64,000 bases of DNA from NCBI RefSeq assembly GCF_008831285.2, contig NC_045148.1:12258183-12322182 (forward strand), read 5' to 3'. Of the stretch, positions 12,001 to 23,595 are shown piece after piece. The stretch is from Nymphaea colorata. Taxonomy: Eukaryota; Streptophyta; Magnoliopsida; Nymphaeales; Nymphaeaceae. Under the pieces are notes generated by a model. That model was given only the letters and a program-made list of their open reading frames with translations. It ran no database searches and had not been told where the DNA came from. The stretch's first letter is position 1; each line of letters opens with the position of its first letter. The translations under genes and the position numbers were made by a program.

Positions 12001-13375
12001 AACACAACTAGTAGAAATAGGGTACGAAGCCCTCACATGTTTGGCAAACTCACATACATCACAAGAAATCAAAGACAAGTTCAGAGTGGAACACAAATCG
12101 GAAAACAACTGTTTCAAAATGCCAAAAGGTAAATGCCCAAGGCGTTCATGCCAATACAAGAAGGACTGAAGACAATCTTCTCTTCGTTTTTTTGTCTTGC
12201 TGATCGCTGTCATAAGAGCCGTGGCCACGCGTATGGGAAGACGATATAAGCCATCAGACGCCAAACCAATCCCAATCCTCTTCCCTGTCGCCAAGTCCTG
12301 CAAAACACAACGATTTGCAGAAAAAATGAGTTCACAATTCAGCTCTTTAGTAAGTTTACTAACTGACAAGAGATTTAAGGGAAGTTGAGGGACATGTAAT
12401 GCTCCTCGCACATGAAACTTGTCCAACAAGGACAGACTCCCTTCTCCTGCCACAGAGGTAGAGGAACCATCTGCGAGGGATACTCGTTCCCTTCCAGAAG
12501 ACAACTTATACTCGTGAAACAATTTAGGGTTACCCATCATGTGGTGAGTAGCACCACTGTCCACAATCCATTCCCCCATACAAGAGTTACCTTTATCCCC
12601 TACAATGGCAAGAGCTTGATTAGCCTTTGTCTCATCTGATGCCTCAACCTGATTTACATCGATCCGACCCAGATAAGCCCTCAGTTCACGAAGATGTTCA
12701 ACAGAAATGAAGACCTTTCCTCCACTAGATTTTGTTTTCCATTAGAAGACCTCCCTTTATTACCCTTTTTCTCTGGATGAAGATCCCAACAGAAATCCAC
12801 AGTATGATCAGTCTTCTTGCAGTGAGTACATCTACGAAGAGATCTAGTAGTGCCTCCAGGACCACGACTAACAAGAGCAGATCTCTCATTATATGACATG
12901 AGATCCCTCTTTCCCCCAGTTGTAACCAGCCTTCTTTGTTCTTTAGCTTCAACACAAGAATACACATCTTCAATACTCGACACTTCTCCTGAATTCAGAA
13001 TCTGGCTTCTAACACCTTCAAACTCATCATTCAAACCAGCTAAAAAGAGGAACACCCTATTTTCCCACTCTTTAGCTACATAAAGTGCCTGATCTTGGGA
13101 ATAATGCCAAAACATCAGAATAATAGTCAAGATCCTCCCACTTGGCTTTCAAAGCCCCATAGTAATCTGCTATAGATAAGTTCCCTTGCCGAAGTTCATA
13201 GACAGTCTTCATTAGTTGGTAAGTCCGGATAGCCTTTTTTTTCTGGCCATACATTTTCTCCAAAGTCACCCACATGTCTCTAGCAGTCTTCTTCCTAAGA
13301 ATAAGGGGTTGGATGTCAGCGGAAACGGAGTTGACAATCCAAGTTTTTACTTGATTATCCTCAAGAAACCGAGTA
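9062..13375 (-). pseudogene. copia copy A gag-pol, broken
   Basis: From right to left: gag ([16 protein letters not shown], 13345 down), a zinc knuckle CTHCKKTDHTVDFC (about 12830-12790), protease with an intact DSGA (EWIVDSGATHHM, about 12575-12540), GAG-pre-integrase ([12 protein letters not shown]), integrase ([23 protein letters not shown]), RT ([12 protein letters not shown] near 10025-9990) and RNase H ([32 protein letters not shown]) ending near 9020. Frameshifts occur near 11960, 11540, 11075 and 13100. It cannot produce a polyprotein. The protease Asp is kept here but replaced by Asn in copies B and D. Confidence 0.88.
10771..11280. repeat. imperfect tandem duplication (~255 bp x 2) in copia copy A
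   Basis: The segment beginning 'ggaaggaacggcattgggat' near 10778 recurs as 'gggaaggaatggcattggga' near 11033. Both copies continue through 'acctcctctgtccgagcacc' to the 'aatactctt' region. Copy B carries this segment once (about 31270-31510), so the doubling is private to copy A. Confidence 0.8.
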
Positions 13376-13380
13376 GTAGG

Positions 13381-14189
13381 TATGCACCATATCAGCCATA
13401 TCTCAAACACATAATTAACATATAGTTATAGAAATTACAAAGAGTATTACATAACAAAGCACTATGGACATTGTAGTAGAGGACACAAACTCTGAAGATT
13501 GTAATAGACGACATGACAGTTGCAGCATGGATTGCAATGTCTCATATCCTATGGAAGGTGGAAGAAAAAGCAAGGAAAGAAAGCAGCATGCAGACTAACA
13601 GGAACAAACAAGAAGATAAGAAAGCAATGAAGTAAGCATGCAGGCTAGCAGGTATAGGCAGAAGCTAGTAATATTTAGGAGCGATGGCTTACCTGTGGCC
13701 AGCAGAAGTTACAGCATGTACGCCAGAAAGGAGTACGACGGTTGGATGGAGTCGGAGTCGTTTGAACAGGAATGGAACAGAGCAGCAGCAGAGAGGAGTT
13801 GGTGAAGGCGTAAGAGGTAATGAGTATGGGCGGAAGGGAAGAAGGAGGACAACGACGGGTAACCCTAATGCTGGCGAGATGAAGTTAGTGGGTGGACGGT
13901 GGAGGGACCCAACGGAATGGTGGAACAACGAACAGGAACGGGAGGGTAGGAAGGTGGAGGAACGAAGGTCAGCTAAAATCAAATGAAATGGGGGTGGGGG
14001 GAGGAAAAAAGCCTAGGTAAAGTGGACAGATTTGTGCTTGGTCAGCACTGACCTAGTTCATAACTGGATGGACATGGGCTCAGATTTGGTCAACGGACCA
14101 GACACTGCATACCAGCATGTCCGTGCTGTGTCAAACGTGTGTCGATGTTGGAGCGAGTCGATACCATCACGTGGGCTCCTGTTTCTCAC
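13381..14189. other. unidentified DNA between copia copy A and a gypsy relic
   Basis: No recognisable protein or element end. It is purine-rich in places, notably 13550-13650 and 13790-13980. The open frames here look compositional and match no family I know. Confidence 0.5.
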
Positions 14190-15510
14190 CCGTGCTTCAT
14201 CGATCGCAAGAACCCTATGTCTATTTTCGGAATAGGATCTATGTACCCCGCTTGACCAAAGAATTACTGGCCATATACCATGACTCTCTTGAAGTAGGGC
14301 AACAAGGAATAGCAGACACCTATAAAATGCATCTGCCGTATACTTTGTTGGCCAGAGATGAAGAGGGAAATATGTGAGTACGTTCAGGCCTGTGACACTT
14401 GTCAGTGGCAATTATGAAACCTTGAAACCTGCTGGGCTTCTACAAACCTTACCGATTCCTATGCGCAAGACATCTTGCTGGACTTGATCGAAGGACTACC
14501 ATAATCAAAAGGTAAATCTGTTGTTTTGGTTGTGGCCGACATGCTTTCAAAATATGCCCACTTTATACTCTTGGCACACCCCTTCACAGCTAAGGATGAT
14601 CCAAAAATATTTCAGGCACTGGTAGGTAAGTTGCACAGCATGCCACAAACGGTTGTGAGTGACCGAGACCCTTTGTTCCTTTGTAACTGCTGGCAGCAGT
14701 ATTTTGCATTGCTAGGAACCAAACTGTGTATGAGCACTCATACCATCTACAAACGGATTGGCAAATAAAGGTTGCGAACAGGACTTTAGAGACTTACTTA
14801 AGGTGCTACGCTGAATAGCAGCCCCATAATTTGACAAATTACTTGTCATGGGCTGAATATGCTTATAACATGGCTACACAGTCTGCTATAGGCATGCCTC
14901 TCTTCAAATTGGTGTATGGGAGACCCCGTGGACTTGCGGAGGTACCATCCACAAGGAGTGCAGCTCAATGACGTGGGCATTCAGCTACTATGCCATGATA
15001 GGGTGTTAAAAGTGATTAGAACATGATTAGCTGCCCCTCAAAATCGAATGACACAGAAACATAATCAGCATCACCGAGATAAGGAGTTTCAAGTGGGGGA
15101 TTAGGTGTATTTGAAAACTTTTCCAGCAGGAAAGGTGGCATGCGGGTCAGCAGGACTTCATAAACTCACAGCTTGACATACTGGGCCCTTTCAAATTTAA
15201 GGCAAGGTGGGCAGGATTGCCTACAGATTAGCCTGACTCACAGATTCTGCAATCCGCCCAGTGTTTCATGTTTCGAGGCTGAACCATGCTACCAGCGAAG
15301 GGAGAAATTGATGGAACTGAGCCCACTTCCGACAACTACAAATGACTCTTCTCAGCCATTTAGAGTCTTACAGCGGTGCTCAGTCTGAACATCTGGTCAG
15401 TCTTGGAACTGGCTGGTTGAATGGTAAGGGAAGGATGCTCCTGAACCAACTTGGGAGGAGATTATAGAAATACAACAATGATTCCCCAACTTCACACCTT
15501 GAGGACAAGG
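14190..15510 (+). pseudogene. Ty3/gypsy (chromovirus-like) integrase and chromodomain relic
   Basis: From 14215: YFRNRIYVPRLTKELLAIYH then EYVQACDTCQW, an integrase zinc-binding region (H...C..C). The integrase core follows at about 14525-14740 (VVADMLSKYAHFILLAHPFT; VVSDRDPLF). Further on, GPFKFKARW (about 15180) and PVFHVSRL (about 15250) are the region ahead of the chromodomain. LVEW.GKDAPEPTWEE (about 15410-15465) and FPNF (15483) are the chromodomain and the usual C-terminal end of plant chromoviruses. Many stops and frameshifts. Protease, RT and RNase H are absent. Confidence 0.82.
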
Positions 15511-15544
15511 TGCTTGTCCTGAGAAGGAGGCAATTGGTAGTGAC

Positions 15545-15974
15545 TGTAACGAAATGAGTCTTTTAATAAAGGGGAGATAGTTGAAACAATAGGTTGGACG
15601 GGTCTGTCCCAGGAAATGGGCGGGGCCCTATTACTTGTAAGAAATTCAAGCACCAATATCTGAGTTCTGAAATCAGCATTCACGCAGGAATATAGAGAGA
15701 GGAAGAGTGAACAAGAAGAAGATGAGAAGAAGAAGCCATGACCAAAATGGTTTGCACGGCCTCTATTTATAATCCTATTTCCAGAATTCTAAGAGTCTCC
15801 AATTGTAGAATCCTAGGAGACTTCACATATTACAAGGATATTAACTACAACATAGAATCCTAGGAGACTCTTCACATGTTACAAGGACATTAAATATCTT
15901 AATACATTTTACAAGGATGTGGAATCCTAAGAGACTCCTCTTCAACGTGCTGGTGAAGGATTTATAGTTTAACA
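15545..15974 (-). repeat. 3' LTR of copia copy C (outer boundary tentative)
   Basis: The inner end is clear: TGTTAAACTATAAATCC on the - strand, adjoining the polypurine tract. A TATA-like ATTATAAATAGAGG on the - strand near 15765-15775 fits an LTR promoter. The outer end is placed at tgtaacgaaatgag (15545), giving TG...CA ends, but part of this could belong to the adjoining gypsy relic. The motif gaatcctaggagac is repeated three times at 15800-15935, once imperfectly. Confidence 0.55.
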
Positions 15975-18900
15975 CCCTCCCTCAAGTTGTGCAAGGTTTT
16001 GCACTATGTACAACTTGCCTTTTAGAAACCAGAATCGTTGCTTCGTTAATCCTTTTGTAAATAAGTCTGCAACTTGTTCATCTGTACGAACATAAATAGG
16101 CTGAATCTCCTTGTCTTCCACCTTTTGTTTAACAAAGTGCTGATCAATCTCAATGTGCTTTGTTCGACCATGTTGTATGAGATTAAAGGCAATGTTAATA
16201 GCGCTTTGATTATCACACATTAACATTGACGTTTTAATCTTTTCTCCAATGTCTTCTAGCAAATGTCTAACCCATGTAACTTCAGCAGCACCCGCAGGCA
16301 TTCATCTGTATTCAGCTTCAGTGATGGATCTTGCTATTGCCTTTTGCTTTCGACAACTCCAAGACACAAGATTACGTCCAACGAAAATACAAAAACCAGA
16401 AATGGACTTTCTTTGATCGGGATCTTCAGCCCAATCTGCACCTGTGAATGTCATAAGTTGATGTCCAACAGTTATATTTTCACTCTTGCGCACTTAGTCT
16501 TTGATTTAGAACACTAGGAGTTCCAACAGGCTTACAATCAGACATACCTGACCTTTTCAGCAGATCCAACGTGTATTTCTGTTGTGTCAATGTGAGGCGA
16601 TTATTGTGCCTATCAATCTCTACTCCAAGAAAGAATCGTAAATTACCAAGCTCTTTCATTTTGAAGTTTTGCATCATCCAAACTTTAGCTTGATAACAAT
16701 ATCATCAACATATATAAGAAGTAAAGTAAATATGTTTTCCTTTCGATAAATGAAAAGATAGTGATCTGGAGGACATCTCCGAAAACCACATTCTTGAATC
16801 TTGTAAGAGAAACTGTCAAACCACGAGTGTGAGGCCTGTTTAAGTCCATAAATAGATTTTTTTAGTTTACAAACCCATGTATGAGAGTCTCCTTTCGTAT
16901 ATCCTAGAGGTTGTTCCATATATACTTCCTCCCTCAAATCACTATGAAGAAAAACATTATTCACGTCCATTTGATGTAGTCTCCATCCATATTCAACTGC
17001 CAATGATATAATCACGCGAATTGTTCCCATTTTGATCACAGGGCTGAATGTCTCATCATAATTTTCTTCATATTGTTGTGTAAACCCTTTTGCTACTAAC
17101 CTTGCTTTGTGTCTTTCTATGCTGCCGTCAGGTTTGTATTTGATTTTGTATACCCATTTGGAGCCCATTACGTTCTTTCCGTGTGGTCTTGGAACGATCT
17201 CCCATGTTCCACATTCATGCAATACATCCATTTCTTTTTTCATAGCCTTTCTCCAATGATGTGATTTTGATGCTTGATCAAATGAAGTAGGTTCTTCCTC
17301 CTTGCCAACTTTTGCCATGAATAACTGAAAATCAAGTGATAAAGAATCATAGCTAACCCACCTATGAATGAGATGACAAATGCGTTGGGATCTTCTAAGG
17401 TGGGGCATGTTGCCTTCTTCACTGTGAGCATCTCTGTCCCTTAGTCGTCGACTGTAGATAAGACTCGAATACCGATGTGAATCGTTGCTCTGTTCTTCAT
17501 TATTGCTTTTGTGATGACTTGATGATTGTGTTGGATCTTCTTGATTTTCACTTCGAGCTATATCCGACGGTTGTATTGCTCTCTCTGGATCTTCACCTTG
17601 AGGCTCATCATTTTCTATAGCAGGATCTACATTGAATAACTGTGTACTGGTCTAGGGATCATAAGATTCAATGGTCATAGGCATTTCATTTGTATCATCA
17701 AAACTATGTTTATAAAAAATGACATTTCCTGAAATTTTGATACGTTTAGTTGTTGGATCATAGCATCGAAAACCTTTATATTCATCAGCATATCCAACGA
17801 ATCCACATTGAATAGCTTTGTCTTGAAACTTGTTCCTCAAGGTAGCATCAACTTGAACATAGCATACATAACCAAAAACCTTCAAGTTCTTGTAATCAGG
17901 TTGTTTGCCAAAGAGTGTAAAATATGACGATTTAGACATCAAGAGTGTCATAGGCAAACAATTTATTATGTATACAATAGTATGGAAGGCTTCAGTCCAC
18001 AAGGAAATGAGCACATTAGTATCATGCATCATGCTCACGGCGCTTTCAACTATATGTCGATGTTTCTACTCCACTACACCATCTTGTTGTGGTGTGTAAG
18101 GGCAGGAGATTTGTCTAGTTATCCCTTTTTCACGTAGAAATTCAATAACATCAAGCGAGGAATATTCTCCCCCTCCATCACATTGAAAATGCACTACATT
18201 GGATGAAAATTTGGTTTGAATCATGACATAGAAGTTTCGAAATATGTGGGGTACTTCTAATTTGTGTTTTATGAAGTAAATCCAGGTGAAACGTGAGTAA
18301 GAGTCAATGAATAAGACATAATATCTTGATCCAGACATGGAATCAATAGGGGCTGGCCCCCATACATCAGAAAAAATAGTTTCAAAAGGTTTGGAAGCCC
18401 TTTCATTTATATTATGGAAAGGTAAAACATGACTCTTACAAAGTCCACAACTTGAACATTTTTTGACACTTGAAGTAAGAGGTAAGCTTGATCTTGGAAT
18501 GAGACTATCTGTGACAAGTTTTTCAATGAAATGTCGACCACAGTGTCCCAACCGACTATGCCACATATCAGACTCCAAAAATTGGTTAGGGCCCTTTACT
18601 TTTGATTGAAAATGGCAAGAACTTGGCACTGATGTCGCATTATGAGAAAGAGAAAATGTCTTCAATCCTATATCAAAAGTGGATGAATCCTTGGGTAGAC
18701 ATTCCTTGAGGACATACATATTCCCTTGACGCTCCCCTCTAGCGAACATTTTCTTCGTTTGGAGGTCCTTGACATAGACAGAAGAAGGTGTGAATTCAAC
18801 AGAAGAGCTTGTATCATCAATGAGTTTAGAAATGGATATGATGTTCTTTTTGATATTGGGAGCAAGAACAACATTAGACAGTGATAGAGACGAGGATGAC

Positions 18901-19095
18901 AATGGAATATGTGCATTTCCAATATGTGTAATGGGATGAGATTTTCCATCACGTGTTATAATGCAACTTCTACCGTAATGAGGGGATAAGTTAGTCAATG
19001 TACCTGCATTTCCTGTCACATGAGTAGCTGCACCTGAATCTAAGAACCATTCTCCTTTCTCATTTTGGTCAAATCCAAAATTGTTAGTGGAATCA
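15969..19095 (-). pseudogene. copia copy C pol (protease to RNase H), broken
   Basis: Right to left: protease LDSGAATHVTGNAG (about 19045-19005), GAG-pre-integrase (WHSRLGHCGRHFIEKL, about 18570), integrase (SDVWGPAPIDSMSG; FIDSYSRFTWIYFIK; CDGGGEYSS) ending near 18066, then the next segment (18038-17652). RT runs at 17408-16674 ([39 protein letters not shown]). RNase H follows (TGADWAEDPDQRKSISGF; MCDNQSAINIAFNLI; RTKHIEID), ending LAQLEGGC near 15972. It lies in at least five pieces separated by stops or frameshifts. Confidence 0.85.
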
Positions 19096-22000
19096 TATTC
19101 CTACCAAGCGTATTTGGATAATGCATTTTCAAATAGCGAATCATTTTCAAAATCAAAACAATCTACTATCTATGTCCTTAAGCAAGCCATTTTGAACTCA
19201 AAATTAATCTTACAAAATGCCAGCTTAAATTTCTCTAGACTCAATACGAAGAATTTTTTGTTAGGTTCTTGATCTAAGAAACCTACTTTACCAATATCCT
19301 ATGCCAAAAACAAGTTGAAATCAACTTATCTAAACCAAATCTCACTTCTATACTAAAAGTAATGCTCTAATCTATACTAATACACAAATTTCATTACCCA
19401 AAGAGAAGATTTTCTCAAAATCTCCAAAATTCTTAAACAAAAAGTTAGGAGCATTGAAGCTTGTCTTTATCTAATTCATTTTAGAACCCAATTTTGAAAT
19501 CAAATTTTCCAAAATCAAGAATATGGACATTACTTCCAAAAAGTTTTCCTGATATTAAGAATAAGCTTGGAAAATGTTCTACATTTTCACTCCCAAGGTA
19601 GACCAACATGAGATCCAAATTAAATTATGTATGGCAAGAAATCAAGTGAAGCATGAATCAGCATATAGTTTATCTCATGTATGCATACACACACACTTCA
19701 CCAATGCAATCAATCACATTTGCAAAATCTAAGTGAGTCAAGTTAGAGTCGTTACCGTAATCAAACTGCAACAAAAAACTTGAGTACTCATTTCCTTTTG
19801 TCGCAAAAACACAAAATTTCAAAAATGATTGCAAAAACCTATATTTTCAAAATCAATTTTTTTCTCCAAAACCAAATCAATTTTCAAACTTGAATCTAGC
19901 AAATTTCATAATCAAAATTCCAATTCAAGTTGCCCAAAACAAGACAATCCTAGATTCCAATTTCCAAACTTGCCAATCAAGTGAGATCAAGTTTTCCCAA
20001 AAATCAAGTTCAAAATATCAAAATATTGGTCGATTTCCAGCCCTTCCCAAACTTAGAAATTTCCAATCTCTAAGTTCCAAAACCAATTTCATAAAACCAA
20101 AATCTGTTAAAAAAAAATAAGTTCCAATTCTAAGAATTTATAAGATCTAGCCCAAATCTCCAATTTTCAATAATCAATTCAAGAACTCAATTTCAAAATC
20201 CTACTTCAATGCTCCATTCATTTTCAAAGATCCTATTTCAAAAATCCTATTTCAATCTCAAATTATATCAAAAAAGAAATTTCAATTTCAAATCCTAATC
20301 CCATTCAAAAATTCAATTTTTTTATATCAATGTTCTCAATTTCTCAAGCTCCAAATAGAAAAGGGTAACCCATTGCAGTACTTTGAAATATTTGAAATAT
20401 TGCCAACTCAATTTTTGCAAAAATCTCATGATATTCTCATCTACTTTCCCAAGCTTTTGAATTTTACTGTATGCTAAATGTGTCTTTTGGTTTCTTTTAA
20501 CCATTTAATATTCTTTTACTAATTTATTGCACAAAAATTTGCGGAAAACTAAAAATTTCATAAACTGCTGGTTACATTTTTGTATATTTTAAGTTTTTAA
20601 TTCCTAAAAAGGACCAAGCATCTCTATAAAACAAACTTCCTTATTAATATCCGAGAAAATCCTCACGGGTAAAAATGCATGAAATATGTTTGTGAGTATG
20701 ATGACAATAGATCTAATTCAATTATTATAAAAAAAAAAAAACTAAGCTCTACATTCAAAATGTATGGAAAACATTGATACATTTTTTAAAAAAGAAAGAA
20801 AACCAATGTGCTAAAGACTTGAGCACTAAATTCTTTTCTGCTTTTCATATTAGATCTTCAAATTTGCACTGCATCTAGGTCGACAGGCCTGCTACATGTC
20901 AAAAAAGGAAAAAAAAAAGGCTTAGCTAGTATTTGTTATCCATTCGCTAGGTTACTTCCCTTTAAAGTTCTTTGTTCGACTATGAATTCCCACATCATTA
21001 TCCATTTCCATGGTCATTCTTCTCTTGTTGCATCTAATCAGTGGATGGTAAATTTGATGAAACTGTATTGCATCTATCTTTAGCTTAAATGTTTGTACCA
21101 TGGCTTGTTAAGGTGGGTGGTGGTTATTTTGACTTAGTGTTGCAAGTATCATACATATCACACTATACATTATAACACATATGTACTATGGGGAAAACTG
21201 ATCTGTTGCATTTTAGGTGTGTAATCATACTAAGGTACAACTTTGGTACAATAGAAACTACATTGCAGTACAAATGCACAATGCGAGGTGTATCTTACAT
21301 TACACTTTCAAAACACATAAAGCTGCAATTGCTTTCTTCTTTGGACCATATTCCTAAAGACTGAACTCTAAGCTTGTCTATGTACTGGGCTTTTATGAAA
21401 CCATTCTTACATGCTAGAAGTTAAAAAAAAAAAGTGGGACTGATTCATGCATCAAAATCCGGACTTTCACAGTATTCCTTATAAGCCTTTATCTATTCTT
21501 TTCAAAATAAAAAAAAATCAAACTTGATGAAAATTACATTGGCTTAGGCTGCAAGTAGTAAGTCGTACCTAATAAAACTTGTTTATTTGATAGCTATTTA
21601 AGTATTTGAGTAATTGAAGTGACCAATTATTATTTCTCATGAAGAGGTTCATGTTGTAGGTAAGATATGCTTGTCATGTGTTCTTGCAGGGAGCATTTTT
21701 AGCTATTTTTTCTTATTTTTGTCTTTTTGTATATGATTTTTCAATATTAAAAGATTGAGGATCCATTTGGATGAAACCCATGCAAGTTTAGTTTGCACAT
21801 GATTGAGTTTTGTACAAAACTAATCTTTGTAACTTAGTTTTGTAGAATACATAAACCATGTCCGAGTGTTTGGTGATGTAATAAACTTTTTCACTTAATA
21901 TGACAACCGAGTTGTTGTTTGGACACAATAACTTGGTTATCTTTCTTAATATTTGTTAGTAACTGCAAACCATTTAAAAAAAAAATAAATGTGGCTCTCC

Positions 22001-22770
22001 TTGTAAACCCAGTTTGATTCTGGAAAAGCTTCCCCCTGCAGGTCTTGTCATTCATTTGCTCATGAAGCTGATTTTGAAGACTAAACTCAGGGCATGTTTG
22101 GATGACACTCTTTTTGGAGGCAAAATTCTGTTTAAGACATGTTTGGCTGACGAAACAGCATTTCCAAAAGGGAATGAATAACCAAGCCTCCCCCAGGTTT
22201 TTCATAGAAAACATTGTTTTGGGTGTGTCATCCAAACACACAAACTATGTTCAGAAACTGGCTAACAAACCAAGTTTTTAATAAATCATTTTGGGTGTCG
22301 CCCAAACACACAAACCATGTTTCAGAAACTGATTAAAAGAACGATTTTTTTTTAACAAAAACTGATTTTTACAGGATGTCATCCAAAATGCTGTCTAACT
22401 TATAACGCAGTTACTAATGTTGTTTTGCCTGTTATCCAAACAGGCTGTAAATTTACAAATTTTCACCTTATATATCTAGCTTTGGGCTCCATGGCTGCAG
22501 ATCGTGTTATGCATTTCACATTGTTTTGACTTGTTTTGACATATTGACCACCAAAACTATGTTATATAGCATCATGCCGTTTCACTGGTTAACCACTTAA
22601 TTTCTTTCCTTTTATGCACTGCACTTTTCTTATGCTCCGAATTTGCAGATATTTTAGCTCATCGTTGAATGGCTCGTGTACTTAGAAATTCTGTAGATTG
22701 CAGCAGTAACTTGTGTAGCCTTTTATTTAACTAATACTAATTTTGTTCTTTTATATCATTGGCAAATAAG
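19096..22770. other. non-coding: AT-rich, G-poor tract and unidentified repeat, upstream of a CPSF30 exon
   Basis: No exon or element end could be supported. From about 19780 to 20340 the + strand is strikingly poor in G (runs of caaaattt, ttcaaaatc, ccaaa). It ends at the acceptor at 22769-22770. If the zinc-finger exons of CPSF30 exist further left, this is intron. Confidence 0.5.
21760..22455. repeat. possible degenerate MITE-like repeat with 'tttggatga' motifs
   Basis: The sequence opens near 'ccatttggatgaaacccatg' (about 21762) and closes near 'ttatccaaacaggctg' (about 22432), so the ends are roughly inverted. In between, variants of 'gtcatccaaacacacaaac' with 'atgtttcagaaactg' occur at least twice (22210-22260 and 22285-22335). 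Neither exact ends nor a target duplication could be fixed. Confidence 0.35.
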
Positions 22771-22933
22771 GTATTTTATTGTTAAGAGTTGCAATCGAGA
22801 AAATCTGGACCTTTCTGTACAGAAAGGGATTTGGGCAACACAACGAAGTAATGAAGCAAAACTAAATGAGGCTTTCGACACATCAGAGAATGTGATATTG
22901 ATATTCTCAATCAATCGTACACGGAACTTTCAG
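22771..22933 (+). CDS. CPSF30: CPSF30-L exon (YTH, N-terminal half)
   Basis: The acceptor is ..caaataag|g and the donor cag|gtatta. The exon carries 1 nt of a split codon plus 54 codons, from [11 protein letters not shown] to NRTRNFQ, and ends in phase 0. The split first codon implies a preceding exon, which I could not find. Confidence 0.9.
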
Positions 22934-23061
22934 GTATTATAAATTTTTTGGGATTAATTTGCTCAATTTTTGCTAAAATTCTATAGAGAAAATGTGAGAA
23001 ACTAAAAACGAAGTTCATGAGATATTGATTTTTTTAAATTTTAATTCTTTCTCTTCATAGT

Positions 23062-23094
<33 letters not shown>

Positions 23095-23528
23095 ATCAAT
23101 TTTTTGCTGAAATTATGCAAACAGAGTTGCAAGAAGCAATGGACTTGCAGTTTCTTATGAGGGTTTGGTTTCTGATATTAATGTTCTACATTACAATTAC
23201 TATGTCAGCCTTCTTTCTGTAGTTCTTTTATGTCAATTTGAACATGGTGACTGGTACATAGGTCTTACATTTCTTTAAAAAACTACATTCTGCAGGGATG
23301 TGCAAGGATGATGTCAAAAACTGGTGGGTTTGGAGGTGGTGGATGGAAGTATGCTCATGGGACTGCACACTATGGTCGAAATTTTTCTGTCAAATGGCTA
23401 AAGGTAGCAACTATCCATTCTGTCAATTGCTACCTTTTGCTGTGGTTATTTCAGGTTTATGTTGGGCCAAGTTGGAAAATTTTAATGTGAAAGACTTTCG
23501 GATTTTTTGGGAGCTACATTGGAAAAAG

Positions 23529-23595
<67 letters not shown>

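Larger units (their letters stand above)
8826..13380 (-). mobile_element. Ty1/copia copy A, 5'-truncated
   Basis: This belongs to the same family as copy B (25820-34392) and shares LTR and internal sequence. The 3' LTR (8826-9061) and pol and part of gag are present, all on the - strand. The 5' LTR, primer-binding site and gag N-terminus are missing: similarity stops near 13375, just upstream of [17 protein letters not shown] direct duplication of about 255 bp lies at 10771-11280. Confidence 0.88.
15545..19095 (-). mobile_element. Ty1/copia copy C, 5'-truncated
   Basis: A - strand copia from a different family than copies A and B. The 3' LTR is at about 15545-15974 and a purine tract reads gagggagg on the - strand beside 15975. 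RNase H, RT, integrase and protease are recognisable up to about 19095, where similarity ends. Gag, primer-binding site and 5' LTR are missing. Confidence 0.82.

Noticed and set aside
13684-13986. Overlapping 97- and 100-residue frames
   Set aside because: Charged, low-complexity products of purine-rich DNA on both strands. No family resemblance.
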